A stretch of 37,927 bases of DNA from Bacteroidota bacterium (lineage in GTDB: Bacteria > Bacteroidota > Bacteroidia > NS11-12g > UBA955): the NCBI GenBank assembly GCA_016868785.1, contig VGFS01000021.1:1-37927 (forward strand). The letters run 5' to 3'. The translations under genes and the position numbers were made by a program. A model generated the notes under the pieces. The model saw nothing but the letters and a program-made list of their open reading frames with translations, had not been told where the DNA came from and did no database searches. Shown piece by piece: positions 1 to 8,579 of this stretch (position 1 is its first letter; each line of letters opens with the position of its first letter).

Positions 1-1
1 C

Positions 2-2062
2 GACCCAGCACGTATGGCCTCAAACTTTGCCGGTGTGCAAGGTGCCGATGACTCTCGAAACGATATCGTGGTCCGTGGAAACTCCCCCCAAGGCATTTTG
101 TGGCGCATGGAAGGCATTGACATCCCCAACCCCAACCACTTTGCAATACCCGGAACAACCGGAGGTTCTGTTTCTATCATCAACAACAAAATATTGGGCA
201 ACTCAGATTTCTTCACGGGTGCTTTCCCGGCAGAATATGGAAATGCCAACGCCGGTGCTTTTGATTTGAAACTTCGCAACGGCAACAACCAAAAACGCGA
301 ATTCAGCTCCCAGCTGGGATTGTTGGGATGGGATGCGTTAACCGAAGGATACCTCGGCAAAAAAGGAGGTGCGAGTTATTTGATGACTTACCGTTACAGC
401 ACCTTGGCCATGTTCAGCAAATTGAACATCCCTTTGGGTACAGATGCCGTGCCCAATTATCAAGATTATTCATTCAAATTCAACTTCCCTCTCAAAAACA
501 ACAAGGGCAATTTGAGCTTCTTTGGAATTGGCGGATGGAGCAACATCGACATCAATATTAGCAAGGACACCCTGAGCAGCGCAGAATTGTATGGCGACAA
601 TGACCGTGATCAATTGTTTGCTTCAAAAATGCACATTGCCGGTACCACCTTCCAATACAACATCGACAAAAACAGTTACTTCAAGGCCACCATCGCCGCG
701 AGTACTCAAAATGTGACCGCCGAACACCAATTGGTCTTCCGCCAAGTAATTGGCAAGGAAATCATTGACGGTGTAGAATATCAAAAATATCAGAACGACT
801 CGTTCAAACGCAATTTGAGCTACGAATTCGACACCAAAACCATCGCAACACACGCTTTTTACAACAAAAAGTTCTCAGCAAAAAGTTCGATGCGCGCCGG
901 TTTGCAGCTCACCCAGTACTACTACATGTTTGACGACAGCGCCCTCAACTTCAACCCCACAAGTCCATTGTATTGGAAATTTTCTGTGCGATGGAACTCG
1001 AACGGAACAGCCTTCATGGCGATTCCTTACGTGCAATGGAAATATAAATTCTCACCCGCTTTGACCTTCAGTACGGGCGTTCAGATGCAGAGTTACACAG
1101 TGCACTATGACCCCACGAATACACCTTTGGGGAACAGTGGAACCGGAACTAAATTTGACACCACCAGCAACAGTGGTCCATTGTTCCGCTTTGGTGCGCG
1201 CTACCAACTTTCGAAACGCGATGCCATTAACTTGGGATTGGGTATGCACTCCCAAAACCAAAGTGCCTATGTTTATTATTACCAAAAACCCGGAAATAGT
1301 ACCCCCCACAACTTGGGTATGGGACTTTCACGCAGCAATCACGCAGTATTGGGTTGGGATCACCAAATGGGCAAAGCCAGTAGAATTAAGGTTGAAACCT
1401 ATTACCAACAATTGTCAAACCTACCGGTTGAACGTTTGATGGCAAGCAATGGCTACAAAGGCTCTTCGTTCAGTTTGGCCAACACGGGCAGTGGATTCTC
1501 GCGATTCTTCCCAGACAGCCTTGAAAATACCGGTATCGGCAAAAACTATGGGGTAGAATTTACCGTAGAGCGTTTCTTTAGCAAAGGCTTCTACTATTTG
1601 GCCTCTTTGAGCGTATTTGATGCCCAGTACCAAGGCAGCGATAAACAATGGCGCAGCAGTGATTTCAATACCGATTATGCCGCCAACGGATTGATCGCAA
1701 AAGAATTCGTTTTCAAGAACAAAAATTCTTTAAACATTGGAGGTAAAGTGACTTTCGCAGGGGCACGTAGATTCTCCCCCATGGACACCCTCAACACCAT
1801 CTACGAGAGAGAATATGTGGAAAAGAGCGATTTGAAAAATACCCAGCGATTTGGTTCTCCTTACCGTCGTTTCGACATCCGCATCGCCTACCGCATCAAC
1901 GCGAAAAAGGCCTCTCATGAAATTGCATTTGATTTGGTGAATGTCACCAACCGCAAAAACGTGTTGAAGTATAGCTACATCGATAGCGCACCGTACTCAA
2001 GAGAAACGTACCAATTGGGCTTCTTGCCGCTGTTCTATTACAAATTGGATTTCAGTTTGTAA
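2..2062 (+). CDS. TonB-dependent outer membrane receptor, 5'-truncated by window edge
   Basis: The frame is open from the first bases, and the residues before the first ATG at 14 (Asp-Pro-Ala-Arg) continue the same domain, so the true start lies upstream. The first 60 residues match the plug domain of Bacteroidota TonB receptors, including DSRNDIVVRGNSP, RMEGIDIPNPNHF and an AEYGNANAGAFD stretch. The rest alternates aromatic and polar residues in barrel-strand fashion and ends in Phe-Ser-Leu, a typical outer-membrane barrel terminus with Phe near the end. About 680 residues are visible. The missing N-terminus would be expected to carry a signal peptide and probably a carboxypeptidase-like regulatory domain. 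The family imports large ligands across the outer membrane using TonB energy. The substrate cannot be told, and there is no SusD-like partner downstream. Confidence 0.93.
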   Translation, partial: DPARMASNFAGVQGADDSRNDIVVRGNSPQGILWRMEGIDIPNPNHFAIPGTTGGSVSIINNKILGNSDFFTGAFPAEYGNANAGAFDLKLRNGNNQKREFSSQLGLLGWDALTEGYLGKKGGASYLMTYRYSTLAMFSKLNIPLGTDAVPNYQDYSFKFNFPLKNNKGNLSFFGIGGWSNIDINISKDTLSSAELYGDNDRDQLFASKMHIAGTTFQYNIDKNSYFKATIAASTQNVTAEHQLVFRQVIGKEIIDGVEYQKYQNDSFKRNLSYEFDTKTIATHAFYNKKFSAKSSMRAGLQLTQYYYMFDDSALNFNPTSPLYWKFSVRWNSNGTAFMAIPYVQWKYKFSPALTFSTGVQMQSYTVHYDPTNTPLGNSGTGTKFDTTSNSGPLFRFGARYQLSKRDAINLGLGMHSQNQSAYVYYYQKPGNSTPHNLGMGLSRSNHAVLGWDHQMGKASRIKVETYYQQLSNLPVERLMASNGYKGSSFSLANTGSGFSRFFPDSLENTGIGKNYGVEFTVERFFSKGFYYLASLSVFDAQYQGSDKQWRSSDFNTDYAANGLIAKEFVFKNKNSLNIGGKVTFAGARRFSPMDTLNTIYEREYVEKSDLKNTQRFGSPYRRFDIRIAYRINAKKASHEIAFDLVNVTNRKNVLKYSYIDSAPYSRETYQLGFLPLFYYKLDFSL

Positions 2063-2104
2063 GATCTGCTTGTTATGTCCACTCAGCAACACATGTGAAT
2101 AACG

Positions 2105-2131
2105 GTTACCCTCGTTCAAAACGAGGGTAAC
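2105..2131 (+). terminator. 12-bp perfect hairpin after the TonB receptor gene
   Basis: A perfect 12-bp stem (arms 2105-2116 and 2120-2131) closes on a 3-nt loop, 42 nt after the receptor stop codon. No T-run follows, so it is either a weak terminator or a regulatory stem. It directly abuts the presumed -7 box of the next gene. Confidence 0.5.
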
Positions 2132-2139
2132 TATCTTCG
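2132..2139 (+). promoter_or_regulatory. Variant -7 box upstream of the OmpA-like gene
   Basis: TATCTTCG differs at one position from the Bacteroidota -7 consensus TAnnTTTG and ends 6 nt before the ATG at 2146. No -33 TTG is visible at normal spacing; the hairpin occupies that position. The same octamer precedes rnz on the other strand. Confidence 0.4.
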
Positions 2140-2145
2140 CCCATT

Positions 2146-3105
2146 ATGAGATTTGCATGGAGTGTCTTCGCCCTGGCCATCGCCCTGTCTTCTTGCGTTA
2201 CCAAAAAACAATATCAAGCCCTAGAAGCATCGAAGGCCGAAATTGAAACCACACTCAAAAAGAAAAACGACGACTGCCTCGAGAAAAACGCCTCCCTCGT
2301 AGCCAGCATCGCCCAATTGGAAGCGGAAAAAGGCGACAAAGAAAAAACCATTTCTGCCCTCAAAGACACCATCGAAACTTGTCAGTTGCAACTCGATGAA
2401 AACTTGGAATACATCCGTAACCTCGGCACATCCCTCGATGCGCAACGCCAAAACCTCGCCCAAGAAATCAACGAGAAAAACAAAACCTTGGCCGCCAAAG
2501 AACTAGAGCTCAATACGGCCTTGGCAAAAGCCGAAGCCGAAAGAGCAAGACTGGAACAATTGCGCAAAGAATTGGAAAAAACCTCGCAACGCGTGAAAGA
2601 CCTCGAAGCCGAACTTTCCAAAAAAGAACGCGCAGTGCGCGAGTTGAAAGAAGCCATCGCCAAAGCCTTGGCAGGATTTGAGAAACTCGACATCAAAGTT
2701 GAATTCCGCAACGGCAAAGTGTATGTGATCTTGCCCGAAAAATTGCTCTTCGCCTCTGGCTCAATCGATGTAGATCCCAAGGGACGGGAAGCACTCATTG
2801 AAATCGGCAAAGCACTCAATAAGCAGCCCGATGTCCAAATGGCCATTGAAGGTCATACCGACAATATCCCCATGAAAGGCATCATCAAAGACAACTGGGA
2901 CCTCAGTGTTTTGCGTGCCACCAGCATTGCGCGAATCCTCATCGCCGACGCTGGCATGAACCCCAAACGCATTCAAGCCGTGGGCAGAGGTGATACCCAA
3001 CCGGTTGCCGGAAACGACACCCCGGAAGGCAGAGCCAAAAACCGCAGAACGGAGATTGTACTGACGCCCCAGCTCGACAAGATCCTCGAAATCTTGAACA
3101 ATTGA
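2146..3105 (+). CDS. OmpA-family lipoprotein with long coiled coil
   Basis: The 319-residue product begins with a lipoprotein signal peptide whose lipobox is Leu-Ser-Ser-Cys (Cys17). Residues about 25-175 are Lys/Glu/Ala-rich heptad-like sequence predicted to form a long coiled coil. Residues about 190-310 form an OmpA C-terminal (peptidoglycan-binding) domain, with LLFASGSIDVDPKG, AIEGHTDN near residue 234 and GRAKNRRTEIVL near the end. The architecture suggests an outer-membrane lipoprotein that reaches through the periplasm and binds peptidoglycan, a Pal-like tethering role. The family assignment is secure; the precise function is inferred. It lies between a TonB receptor and rlmH and probably has its own promoter. 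Confidence 0.92.
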   Translation: MRFAWSVFALAIALSSCVTKKQYQALEASKAEIETTLKKKNDDCLEKNASLVASIAQLEAEKGDKEKTISALKDTIETCQLQLDENLEYIRNLGTSLDAQRQNLAQEINEKNKTLAAKELELNTALAKAEAERARLEQLRKELEKTSQRVKDLEAELSKKERAVRELKEAIAKALAGFEKLDIKVEFRNGKVYVILPEKLLFASGSIDVDPKGREALIEIGKALNKQPDVQMAIEGHTDNIPMKGIIKDNWDLSVLRATSIARILIADAGMNPKRIQAVGRGDTQPVAGNDTPEGRAKNRRTEIVLTPQLDKILEILNN

Positions 3106-3117
3106 TTCGCAACAGAA

Positions 3118-3140
3118 GCTCCAGCCGTTTGCGGCTGAGC
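3118..3140 (+). terminator. Hairpin downstream of the OmpA-like gene
   Basis: Arms 3118-3127 and 3132-3140 pair over 9 bp with one bulged C and a TTTG loop, 12 nt past the stop codon. There is no T-tract, so intrinsic termination is uncertain. Confidence 0.35.
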
Positions 3141-3154
3141 AGAACCGCGTATCT

Positions 3155-3192
3155 CCCCTACCTACCATACCTCCCATACCTACCCTACCCCT
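3155..3192 (+). repeat. Short C-rich low-complexity tract
   Basis: Imperfect repetition of a tacc/tacct unit (ccctacc, tacc, atacc, taccc) fills 38 bp between the OmpA-like gene and rlmH. It is almost free of G on the plus strand. It looks like slipped-strand simple sequence, and I see no coding or palindromic structure in it. Confidence 0.5.
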
Positions 3193-3218
3193 TTTGCAAC
3201 CCAAACTGATATCCATTC

Positions 3219-3677
3219 ATGATCCTCATCGCAGCCATCGAAAACCACAAAAATCCGGAAATCGATGCGCTCTGTAACGATTATGTCAAGCGATGCAGTC
3301 CGATGCATGCCGTAAAACTGGAACTGCTCCCTGCAGCCAGAACCCCCGATCCTGAAGCACAAAAAGCCAAAGAATCCGATACCCTGCTGAAATTAATCAA
3401 GCCGGGCGACACCCTCATTCTGTGCGATGAACGAGGAAAATCCTTTACCAGCCGCGGGTTTTCAACCTTTGTAGAAAAAACACTCGCACTATCCCGCGGC
3501 AAAATCGTCTTCGCCATCGGTGGCGCCTATGGTTTCACCGAAACCCTGCGAAGCCAACACCCTTGCATCAAACTCAGTGAATTTGTCTTCCCTCACCACC
3601 TGGCGCGTCTTGTGCTTACTGAACAAATTTACCGGTCGCTCAACATCCTCAAAGGCACCGGCTATCACCATGATTGA
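3219..3677 (+). CDS. rlmH: 23S rRNA (pseudouridine1915-N3)-methyltransferase RlmH
   Basis: The 152-residue product has the usual length of the RlmH (YbeA, SPOUT class) family. It methylates pseudouridine 1915 in helix 69 of 23S rRNA using S-adenosylmethionine. Visible family features are the DTLILCDERGKSFTSRGFS segment, the cofactor-knot glycine motif IGGAYGF at residues 100-106, the hydrophobic SEFVFPHHLARLVLTEQIYR helix region, and the C-terminal tail GTGYHHD that shapes the active site. The ATG at 3219 gives a normal N-terminus. The gene lies 113 bp after the OmpA-like gene and 51 bp before argS, all on the plus strand, but argS has its own -7 box. Confidence 0.96.
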   Translation: MILIAAIENHKNPEIDALCNDYVKRCSPMHAVKLELLPAARTPDPEAQKAKESDTLLKLIKPGDTLILCDERGKSFTSRGFSTFVEKTLALSRGKIVFAIGGAYGFTETLRSQHPCIKLSEFVFPHHLARLVLTEQIYRSLNILKGTGYHHD

Positions 3678-3711
3678 TCCCAATTTCCCCGAAAATCCCC
3701 GCCCAATTTCG

Positions 3712-3719
3712 TATTTTTG
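3712..3719 (+). promoter_or_regulatory. -7 box of argS
   Basis: TATTTTTG matches TAnnTTTG exactly and lies 9 nt before the argS ATG, implying a leader of only a few nucleotides. No clear -33 TTG is seen at the expected distance. Confidence 0.55.
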
Positions 3720-3728
3720 CAGTAACCC

Positions 3729-5627
3729 ATGAACCTGGAACAGGCGTTAATCCAACACATTTCTGAGGCCATCACTGCCCTGTATGGCTCCAACCCGCAA
3801 CCCGTGAAACTCGAGCGGACCAACCCCGATTTCGATGGCGATTACACCTTCGTGGTTTTTCCGTTGTTGCGCATTTCACGATCTACGCCTGAAGCCACCG
3901 CTACTGCCATTGGAGAACAACTCAAACAACATGCCCCCATCGTGAGCGACTTTAACGTGGTGAAAGGGTTTTTGAACATCGTACTGAAGACCGATATCTA
4001 CGCCGATTTTTTGAAGGCTCAGTGGGACAATGCTTCTTTCGGACAAACCACCCTGGGCGAAGACAAAAAGGTCATGGTGGAATACTCCTCTCCCAATACC
4101 AACAAACCCCTCCATTTAGGTCACGTACGAAACAACCTCTTGGGGATGTCAGTGGCCAATCTATACAAAGCCGCTGGCTACCAGGTAGTTATGGCAAATT
4201 TGATCAACGACCGTGGCATTCACATCTGCAAGTCGATGTTGGCATGGCAAAAATTTGGCAACGGAGAAACACCAGAATCAACGGGCATGAAAGGCGACCA
4301 CCTGGTGGGCAAGTATTATGTAGTTTTTGAAAACGCCTTGCGCGAAAAAACACTTCCCATCATCGAAGAGGCCATTGATGGCAAATGGACGCCCGAAGGA
4401 GACATCGTAAAGACCAAGTACCAAGCCATAATCGCGCAACTTCAGCAGGCCAGCGAAGACAAACAAATCGCCAAACTCAAAGATGACCTCAAGGAATTGG
4501 TGAGAAATCAGTCTCCTTTGATGCGTGAAACCCAACAAATGCTCCGCGATTGGGAAGCCGGCATTCCTGAGGTAATTGATCTTTGGAAAACCATGAACGG
4601 CTGGGTATACAGCGGTTTTGAAAAAACATATGCGCGTTTGGGCGTATCTTTCGACCAATATTATTACGAATCGGACACCTACAAATTGGGTAAGGATGTG
4701 GTAGACGAAGGTTTACAAAAGGGCGTTTTTTATCGCAAAGACGATGGCAGTGTTTGGATTGATTTACGGGGTGATGGCCTGGATGAAAAGTTGGTTTTAC
4801 GGGGCGATGGCACCAGTGTTTATATCACCCAAGACATTGGAACAGCCGATTTAAAATTCCAACAGCACGGCGTGGATCAAAGCATTTATGTGGTGGGTAA
4901 CGAACAGGACTACCATTTCAAAGTCTTGTTTCTCATCATGAAAAAATTGGGCCGGCCTTTCGCCGAAGGCATGCATCACCTGAGTTATGGGATGGTTGAT
5001 TTACCCAGCGGCAAAATGAAGAGCAGAGAGGGAACCGTGGTAGATGCCGATGATTTGGTACAAGAAATGGTGGAAGAGGCCAAAGCCAAAACCCAAGAAT
5101 TGGGCAAAACAGACGGTTTGGAGGAAACAGAATTGCTGAACCTATACGAATCCTTGGGACTGTCGGCCTTGAAGTTTTTCATCCTCAAAGTAGACCCCCG
5201 CAAGCGGATGTTGTTCAACCCCCAAGAGAGCATCGACTTTCAAGGCGATACAGGTCCATTTGTGCAATACACTTACGCCCGAATCCAGAGCATTTTGCGC
5301 AGCGCTTCTTCAGACGGACAGGACCAATCTTGGAAACAGGGTGATGTAAACACCGAATTACAACCCATAGAAATAGAAACCATCCAAACGTTGTATCGCT
5401 ACCCTGAGGAAGTAAACAAGGCTTGCAATGATTCTTCTCCTGCTGTTATAGCACAATATTGCATTGATTTGGCACGCACTTTCAACCGATTCTACAACGA
5501 ATGCCACATCATGCGCGAGTCAGATCCGGTGATTAAAAACACCCGCCTAAAACTCGCTCATTTCACGGCACACACCTTAAAACACGGACTGAATCTGCTC
5601 GGAATCCAAGTGGTTGGGCGGATGTAA
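3729..5627 (+). CDS. argS: Arginyl-tRNA synthetase
   Basis: This 632-residue class I synthetase charges tRNA-Arg. Residues 1-110 form the ArgS-specific N-terminal domain. The catalytic Rossmann domain carries the HIGH-type signature HLGH at 129-132 within SSPNTNKPLHLGHVRNN. The KMSKS-type loop reads KMKSREGTVV from residue 429. After that, GDTGPFVQYTYARIQSI introduces the DALR anticodon-binding domain. The C-terminus ends in GIQVVGRM, close to the usual GxxxPERM end, so the protein is full length. The gene ends with TAA at 5625-5627, and the stop codon of convergent ruvC begins at the very next base. Confidence 0.97.
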   Translation: MNLEQALIQHISEAITALYGSNPQPVKLERTNPDFDGDYTFVVFPLLRISRSTPEATATAIGEQLKQHAPIVSDFNVVKGFLNIVLKTDIYADFLKAQWDNASFGQTTLGEDKKVMVEYSSPNTNKPLHLGHVRNNLLGMSVANLYKAAGYQVVMANLINDRGIHICKSMLAWQKFGNGETPESTGMKGDHLVGKYYVVFENALREKTLPIIEEAIDGKWTPEGDIVKTKYQAIIAQLQQASEDKQIAKLKDDLKELVRNQSPLMRETQQMLRDWEAGIPEVIDLWKTMNGWVYSGFEKTYARLGVSFDQYYYESDTYKLGKDVVDEGLQKGVFYRKDDGSVWIDLRGDGLDEKLVLRGDGTSVYITQDIGTADLKFQQHGVDQSIYVVGNEQDYHFKVLFLIMKKLGRPFAEGMHHLSYGMVDLPSGKMKSREGTVVDADDLVQEMVEEAKAKTQELGKTDGLEETELLNLYESLGLSALKFFILKVDPRKRMLFNPQESIDFQGDTGPFVQYTYARIQSILRSASSDGQDQSWKQGDVNTELQPIEIETIQTLYRYPEEVNKACNDSSPAVIAQYCIDLARTFNRFYNECHIMRESDPVIKNTRLKLAHFTAHTLKHGLNLLGIQVVGRM

Positions 5628-6209
5628 TCAAACCTTCCGATCCGGATTGTCTTTGACAAACTGAGCCCAACCGCCGGCTTTGTTTTTGCCACCCGCCGTT
5701 CCGCCTTTGGTACTGCCGAAAGCCCTGGGAGCAAATTGGTAAAAATGACAAACCGCCGCGGCCAAACCATCCGTGGCATCCATGGTTTCAGGTTTTTCTT
5801 CGAAATGAAACTCGGCATGCAACATCGCAAATACTTGCTCCTTACTTGCATTTCCATTGCCCGCAATGGACTGTTTGATTTTTCTCGGCACGTATTCAAA
5901 TACAGGCAAGCCCTTGCCTATCGCTGCCGCGATGGCAACCCCTTGAGCCCGCCCCAATTTCAGCATCGACTGAACATTCTTCCCAAAAAATGGCGCTTCA
6001 ACCGCCACCTCCGTCACATCAAAACCCTCAATCAACGCCGTTACCCGCTCGTAAATGTGATGCAACTTCTCCCCCGCATCGCCAACCTTCGCCAAACGCA
6101 CCACCCCCAAGGCCAATAACTTGGGCAGCTTCCCATCAATTTGTATCAACCCGTACCCCAATAAATTGGTACCCGGATCAATTCCCAAAATCACACGCGG
6201 TTTGTCCAC
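5628..6209 (-). CDS. ruvC: Crossover junction endodeoxyribonuclease RuvC
   Basis: The 193-residue RuvC resolvase cuts Holliday junctions with RuvAB. The four acidic catalytic residues are visible: Asp11 in GIDPGT, Glu71 in VAVEAPFF, and Asp144 and Asp147 in [10 protein letters not shown]. The C-terminal tail after residue 165 is Gly/Lys-rich and poorly conserved. The start is GTG at 6209; no ATG lies before the catalytic IDPGT motif, and a near-consensus -7 box ends 4 nt upstream, which supports the GTG. An internal GTG six codons in would also keep the fold. It is convergent with argS and shares no intergenic base with it. The divergent neighbour is aconitase. Confidence 0.95.
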   Translation of the reverse strand: MDKPRVILGIDPGTNLLGYGLIQIDGKLPKLLALGVVRLAKVGDAGEKLHHIYERVTALIEGFDVTEVAVEAPFFGKNVQSMLKLGRAQGVAIAAAIGKGLPVFEYVPRKIKQSIAGNGNASKEQVFAMLHAEFHFEEKPETMDATDGLAAAVCHFYQFAPRAFGSTKGGTAGGKNKAGGWAQFVKDNPDRKV

Positions 6210-6213
6210 CCTA

Positions 6214-6221
6214 CAAAGATG
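6214..6221 (-). promoter_or_regulatory. Near-consensus -7 box of ruvC
   Basis: On the minus strand CATCTTTG (one mismatch to TAnnTTTG) ends 4 nt before the GTG at 6209. It helps choose that start codon. Confidence 0.4.
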
Positions 6222-6287
6222 CCGATTTCCAAAAAAATCCGCAGAAAATTTCCGAAATTTGTGGAAATAGCAATTTATAGCATATCC

Positions 6288-8552
6288 ATGGCTTTCGATT
6301 TAGACCTTATCCAATCCGTTTACCAAAGAATGCCCGAGCGCGTCGCCGCAGCACGCCAACTTCTGGGCCGCCCCCTCACACTTACAGAAAAAATCCTTTA
6401 CTCCCACCTTTGGGATAATGCCGCGCCCCATTCTTTTGGCCGTGGGAAGGACTATGTAGATTTCGCGCCAGACCGCGTGGCCATGCAAGATGCCACCGCG
6501 CAGATGGCCCTTTTGCAATTCATGCAAGCCGGTCGACCCAAAGTGGCCGTTCCTTCAACCGTACATTGCGACCACCTGATCACCGCAAAAACCGGTGCCG
6601 GTGAAGATTTAACCAAAGCCACCCAAGAGAGCGCAGAAGTTTTCGACTTTTTGGCGTCGGTTTCAAACAAATATGGCATCGGCTTCTGGAAGCCGGGTGC
6701 AGGAATCATCCACCAAGTGGTGCTTGAAAACTATGCCTTCCCCGGAGGTATGATGATCGGTACCGATTCCCATACCGTGAATGCCGGTGGATTGGGCATG
6801 ATCGCCATCGGTGTGGGTGGTGCTGATGCGTGTGACGTGATGGCCGGTCTCCCCTGGGAGCTCAAATGGCCCAAACTCATCGGTATCAAATTAACCGGCA
6901 AACTCAACGGCTGGGCAGCCCCCAAAGACGTTATCCTCAAAGTGGCAGGTATCCTCACCGTAAAAGGTGGCACCGGAGCCATCGTCGAATATTTTGGTGA
7001 AGGCGCCAACGCCATGAGCTGCACCGGAAAAGGCACCATCTGTAACATGGGTGCTGAAATTGGAGCCACTACCTCCACCTTCGGTTACGACGACTCCATG
7101 GAGCGCTACCTCCGCGCCACAGGTCGCGAAGCCATCGCCGACGCTGCCAACGGCGTTCGTGAACACCTCAATGCCGACCCCGAAGTGTATGCCAACCCAT
7201 CGGCTTACTTCGATGAAGTCATTGAAATCAACCTGTCTGAATTGGAACCCCACCTCAACGGTCCTTTCACCCCAGATTTGGCCACGCCCATCTCTAAAAT
7301 GAAAGAAACCGCCGCCGCCAATGGCTGGCCTACTACCGTGGAAGTTGGCTTGATCGGAAGCTGTACCAACTCCTCCTACGAAGACATTTCTCGCGCCGTT
7401 TCCTTGGCAAAACAGGTTTCACAAAAGAACCTCAAAACCAGAGCCGAATACATGATCACCCCAGGCTCAGAGCAAGTACGCTACACCATAGAACGCGATG
7501 GCTTCCTCGAAGTCTTCGACCAGATTGGTGCCAAAGTATTCGCCAACGCTTGCGGACCTTGCATCGGTATGTGGGATCGTATGGGTGCTGAAAAACAAGA
7601 AAAAAACACCATCGTTCACTCTTTCAACAGAAACTTTGCCAAAAGAGCCGATGGAAACCCCAATACATACGCGTTTGTAGGTAGCCCAGAACTCGTGACT
7701 GCATTGGCCATCGCAGGTGATTTGACCTTCAACCCACTCACCGATACCCTCATCAACGAAAATGGCGAAGCCGTGAAATTGGATCCCCCATCTGGCGACG
7801 AATTGCCAAACCGCGGTTTTGCCGTGGAAGATGCTGGATACCAAGCGCCCGCCGAAGATGGGAGCCAAGTGGAAGTAAAAGTGGCCGCAAATAGCAGCCG
7901 CTTGCAACTGCTCGACCCATTCGCAGCATGGGAAGGCACCGACCTTGACAACCTCAAATTGCTCATCAAAGCCAAAGGAAAATGTACCACCGACCACATC
8001 TCAATGGCAGGTCCTTGGTTGAAATTCCGCGGTCACCTCGATAACATCTCCAACAACCTATTAATTGGCGCCATCAACTTCTTCAATGAAAAAGCGAACG
8101 AAGTGAAAAACCAATTAACCGGCGGATACGATACCGTTCCCGGTACACAGCGCGCCTACAAAGCAGCCGGCATCGGATCGGTTGTGGTGGGCGATGAAAA
8201 CTACGGTGAAGGTTCTAGCCGTGAACACGCCGCCATGGAACCCCGCCACTTGGGTGTTCGTGCCGTATTGGTAAAGAGCTTTGCCCGTATCCACGAAACC
8301 AACCTCAAAAAACAAGGGATGTTGGCGTTGACGTTTGCCGACAAAGCCGATTACAACAAAATTCAAGAAGCCGATACCATCAGCATTTTGGGCTTGACCG
8401 AATTTGCTCCAAACAAACCCTTGCAAATGGTATTAAACCATGCCGACGGTAGTAGCGACACCATCCCTGTGAACCACAGCTACAACGATCAGCAAATTGA
8501 ATGGTTCAAAGCCGGTGGCGCGCTGAACATCATCCGCAAGGGCGTGGCCTAA
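6288..8552 (+). CDS. acn: Aconitate hydratase, mitochondrial type
   Basis: Starting at ATG 6288 (residues [13 protein letters not shown]), this 754-residue protein isomerises citrate to isocitrate in the TCA cycle. The frame is open to an upstream ATG at 6219, but that extension is Lys/Arg/Ile-rich and unlike the family. The three 4Fe-4S cysteines are Cys359 (GSCTNSS), Cys422 and Cys425 (ACGPCIG), almost exactly the spacing and numbering of mature mitochondrial aconitase (358, 421, 424). The substrate motif [14 protein letters not shown] and the swivel-domain motif [17 protein letters not shown] are intact. Its length and sequence place it with mitochondrial ACO2 rather than the longer AcnA/IRP or AcnB types. 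The next gene starts 27 bp downstream and may be co-transcribed. Confidence 0.96.
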   Translation: MAFDLDLIQSVYQRMPERVAAARQLLGRPLTLTEKILYSHLWDNAAPHSFGRGKDYVDFAPDRVAMQDATAQMALLQFMQAGRPKVAVPSTVHCDHLITAKTGAGEDLTKATQESAEVFDFLASVSNKYGIGFWKPGAGIIHQVVLENYAFPGGMMIGTDSHTVNAGGLGMIAIGVGGADACDVMAGLPWELKWPKLIGIKLTGKLNGWAAPKDVILKVAGILTVKGGTGAIVEYFGEGANAMSCTGKGTICNMGAEIGATTSTFGYDDSMERYLRATGREAIADAANGVREHLNADPEVYANPSAYFDEVIEINLSELEPHLNGPFTPDLATPISKMKETAAANGWPTTVEVGLIGSCTNSSYEDISRAVSLAKQVSQKNLKTRAEYMITPGSEQVRYTIERDGFLEVFDQIGAKVFANACGPCIGMWDRMGAEKQEKNTIVHSFNRNFAKRADGNPNTYAFVGSPELVTALAIAGDLTFNPLTDTLINENGEAVKLDPPSGDELPNRGFAVEDAGYQAPAEDGSQVEVKVAANSSRLQLLDPFAAWEGTDLDNLKLLIKAKGKCTTDHISMAGPWLKFRGHLDNISNNLLIGAINFFNEKANEVKNQLTGGYDTVPGTQRAYKAAGIGSVVVGDENYGEGSSREHAAMEPRHLGVRAVLVKSFARIHETNLKKQGMLALTFADKADYNKIQEADTISILGLTEFAPNKPLQMVLNHADGSSDTIPVNHSYNDQQIEWFKAGGALNIIRKGVA

Positions 8553-8579
8553 CCGCTAATTACTAAAAAATACCTCATC

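Noticed and set aside
3155-3192. tacc repeats as a CRISPR or protein-binding array
   Set aside because: The units are 4-9 bp, imperfect and without unique spacers; this is low-complexity DNA.
2221-3216. Minus-strand open frames opposite the OmpA-like gene
   Set aside because: Composition (Ser/Phe/Val runs) is the mirror of the Lys/Glu/Ala coiled coil and has no domain support.
6219-6287. N-terminal extension of aconitase from the ATG at 6219
   Set aside because: The extra 23 residues are basic and hydrophobic and unlike the family, while the ATG at 6288 gives Fe-S cysteine numbers matching mitochondrial aconitase.
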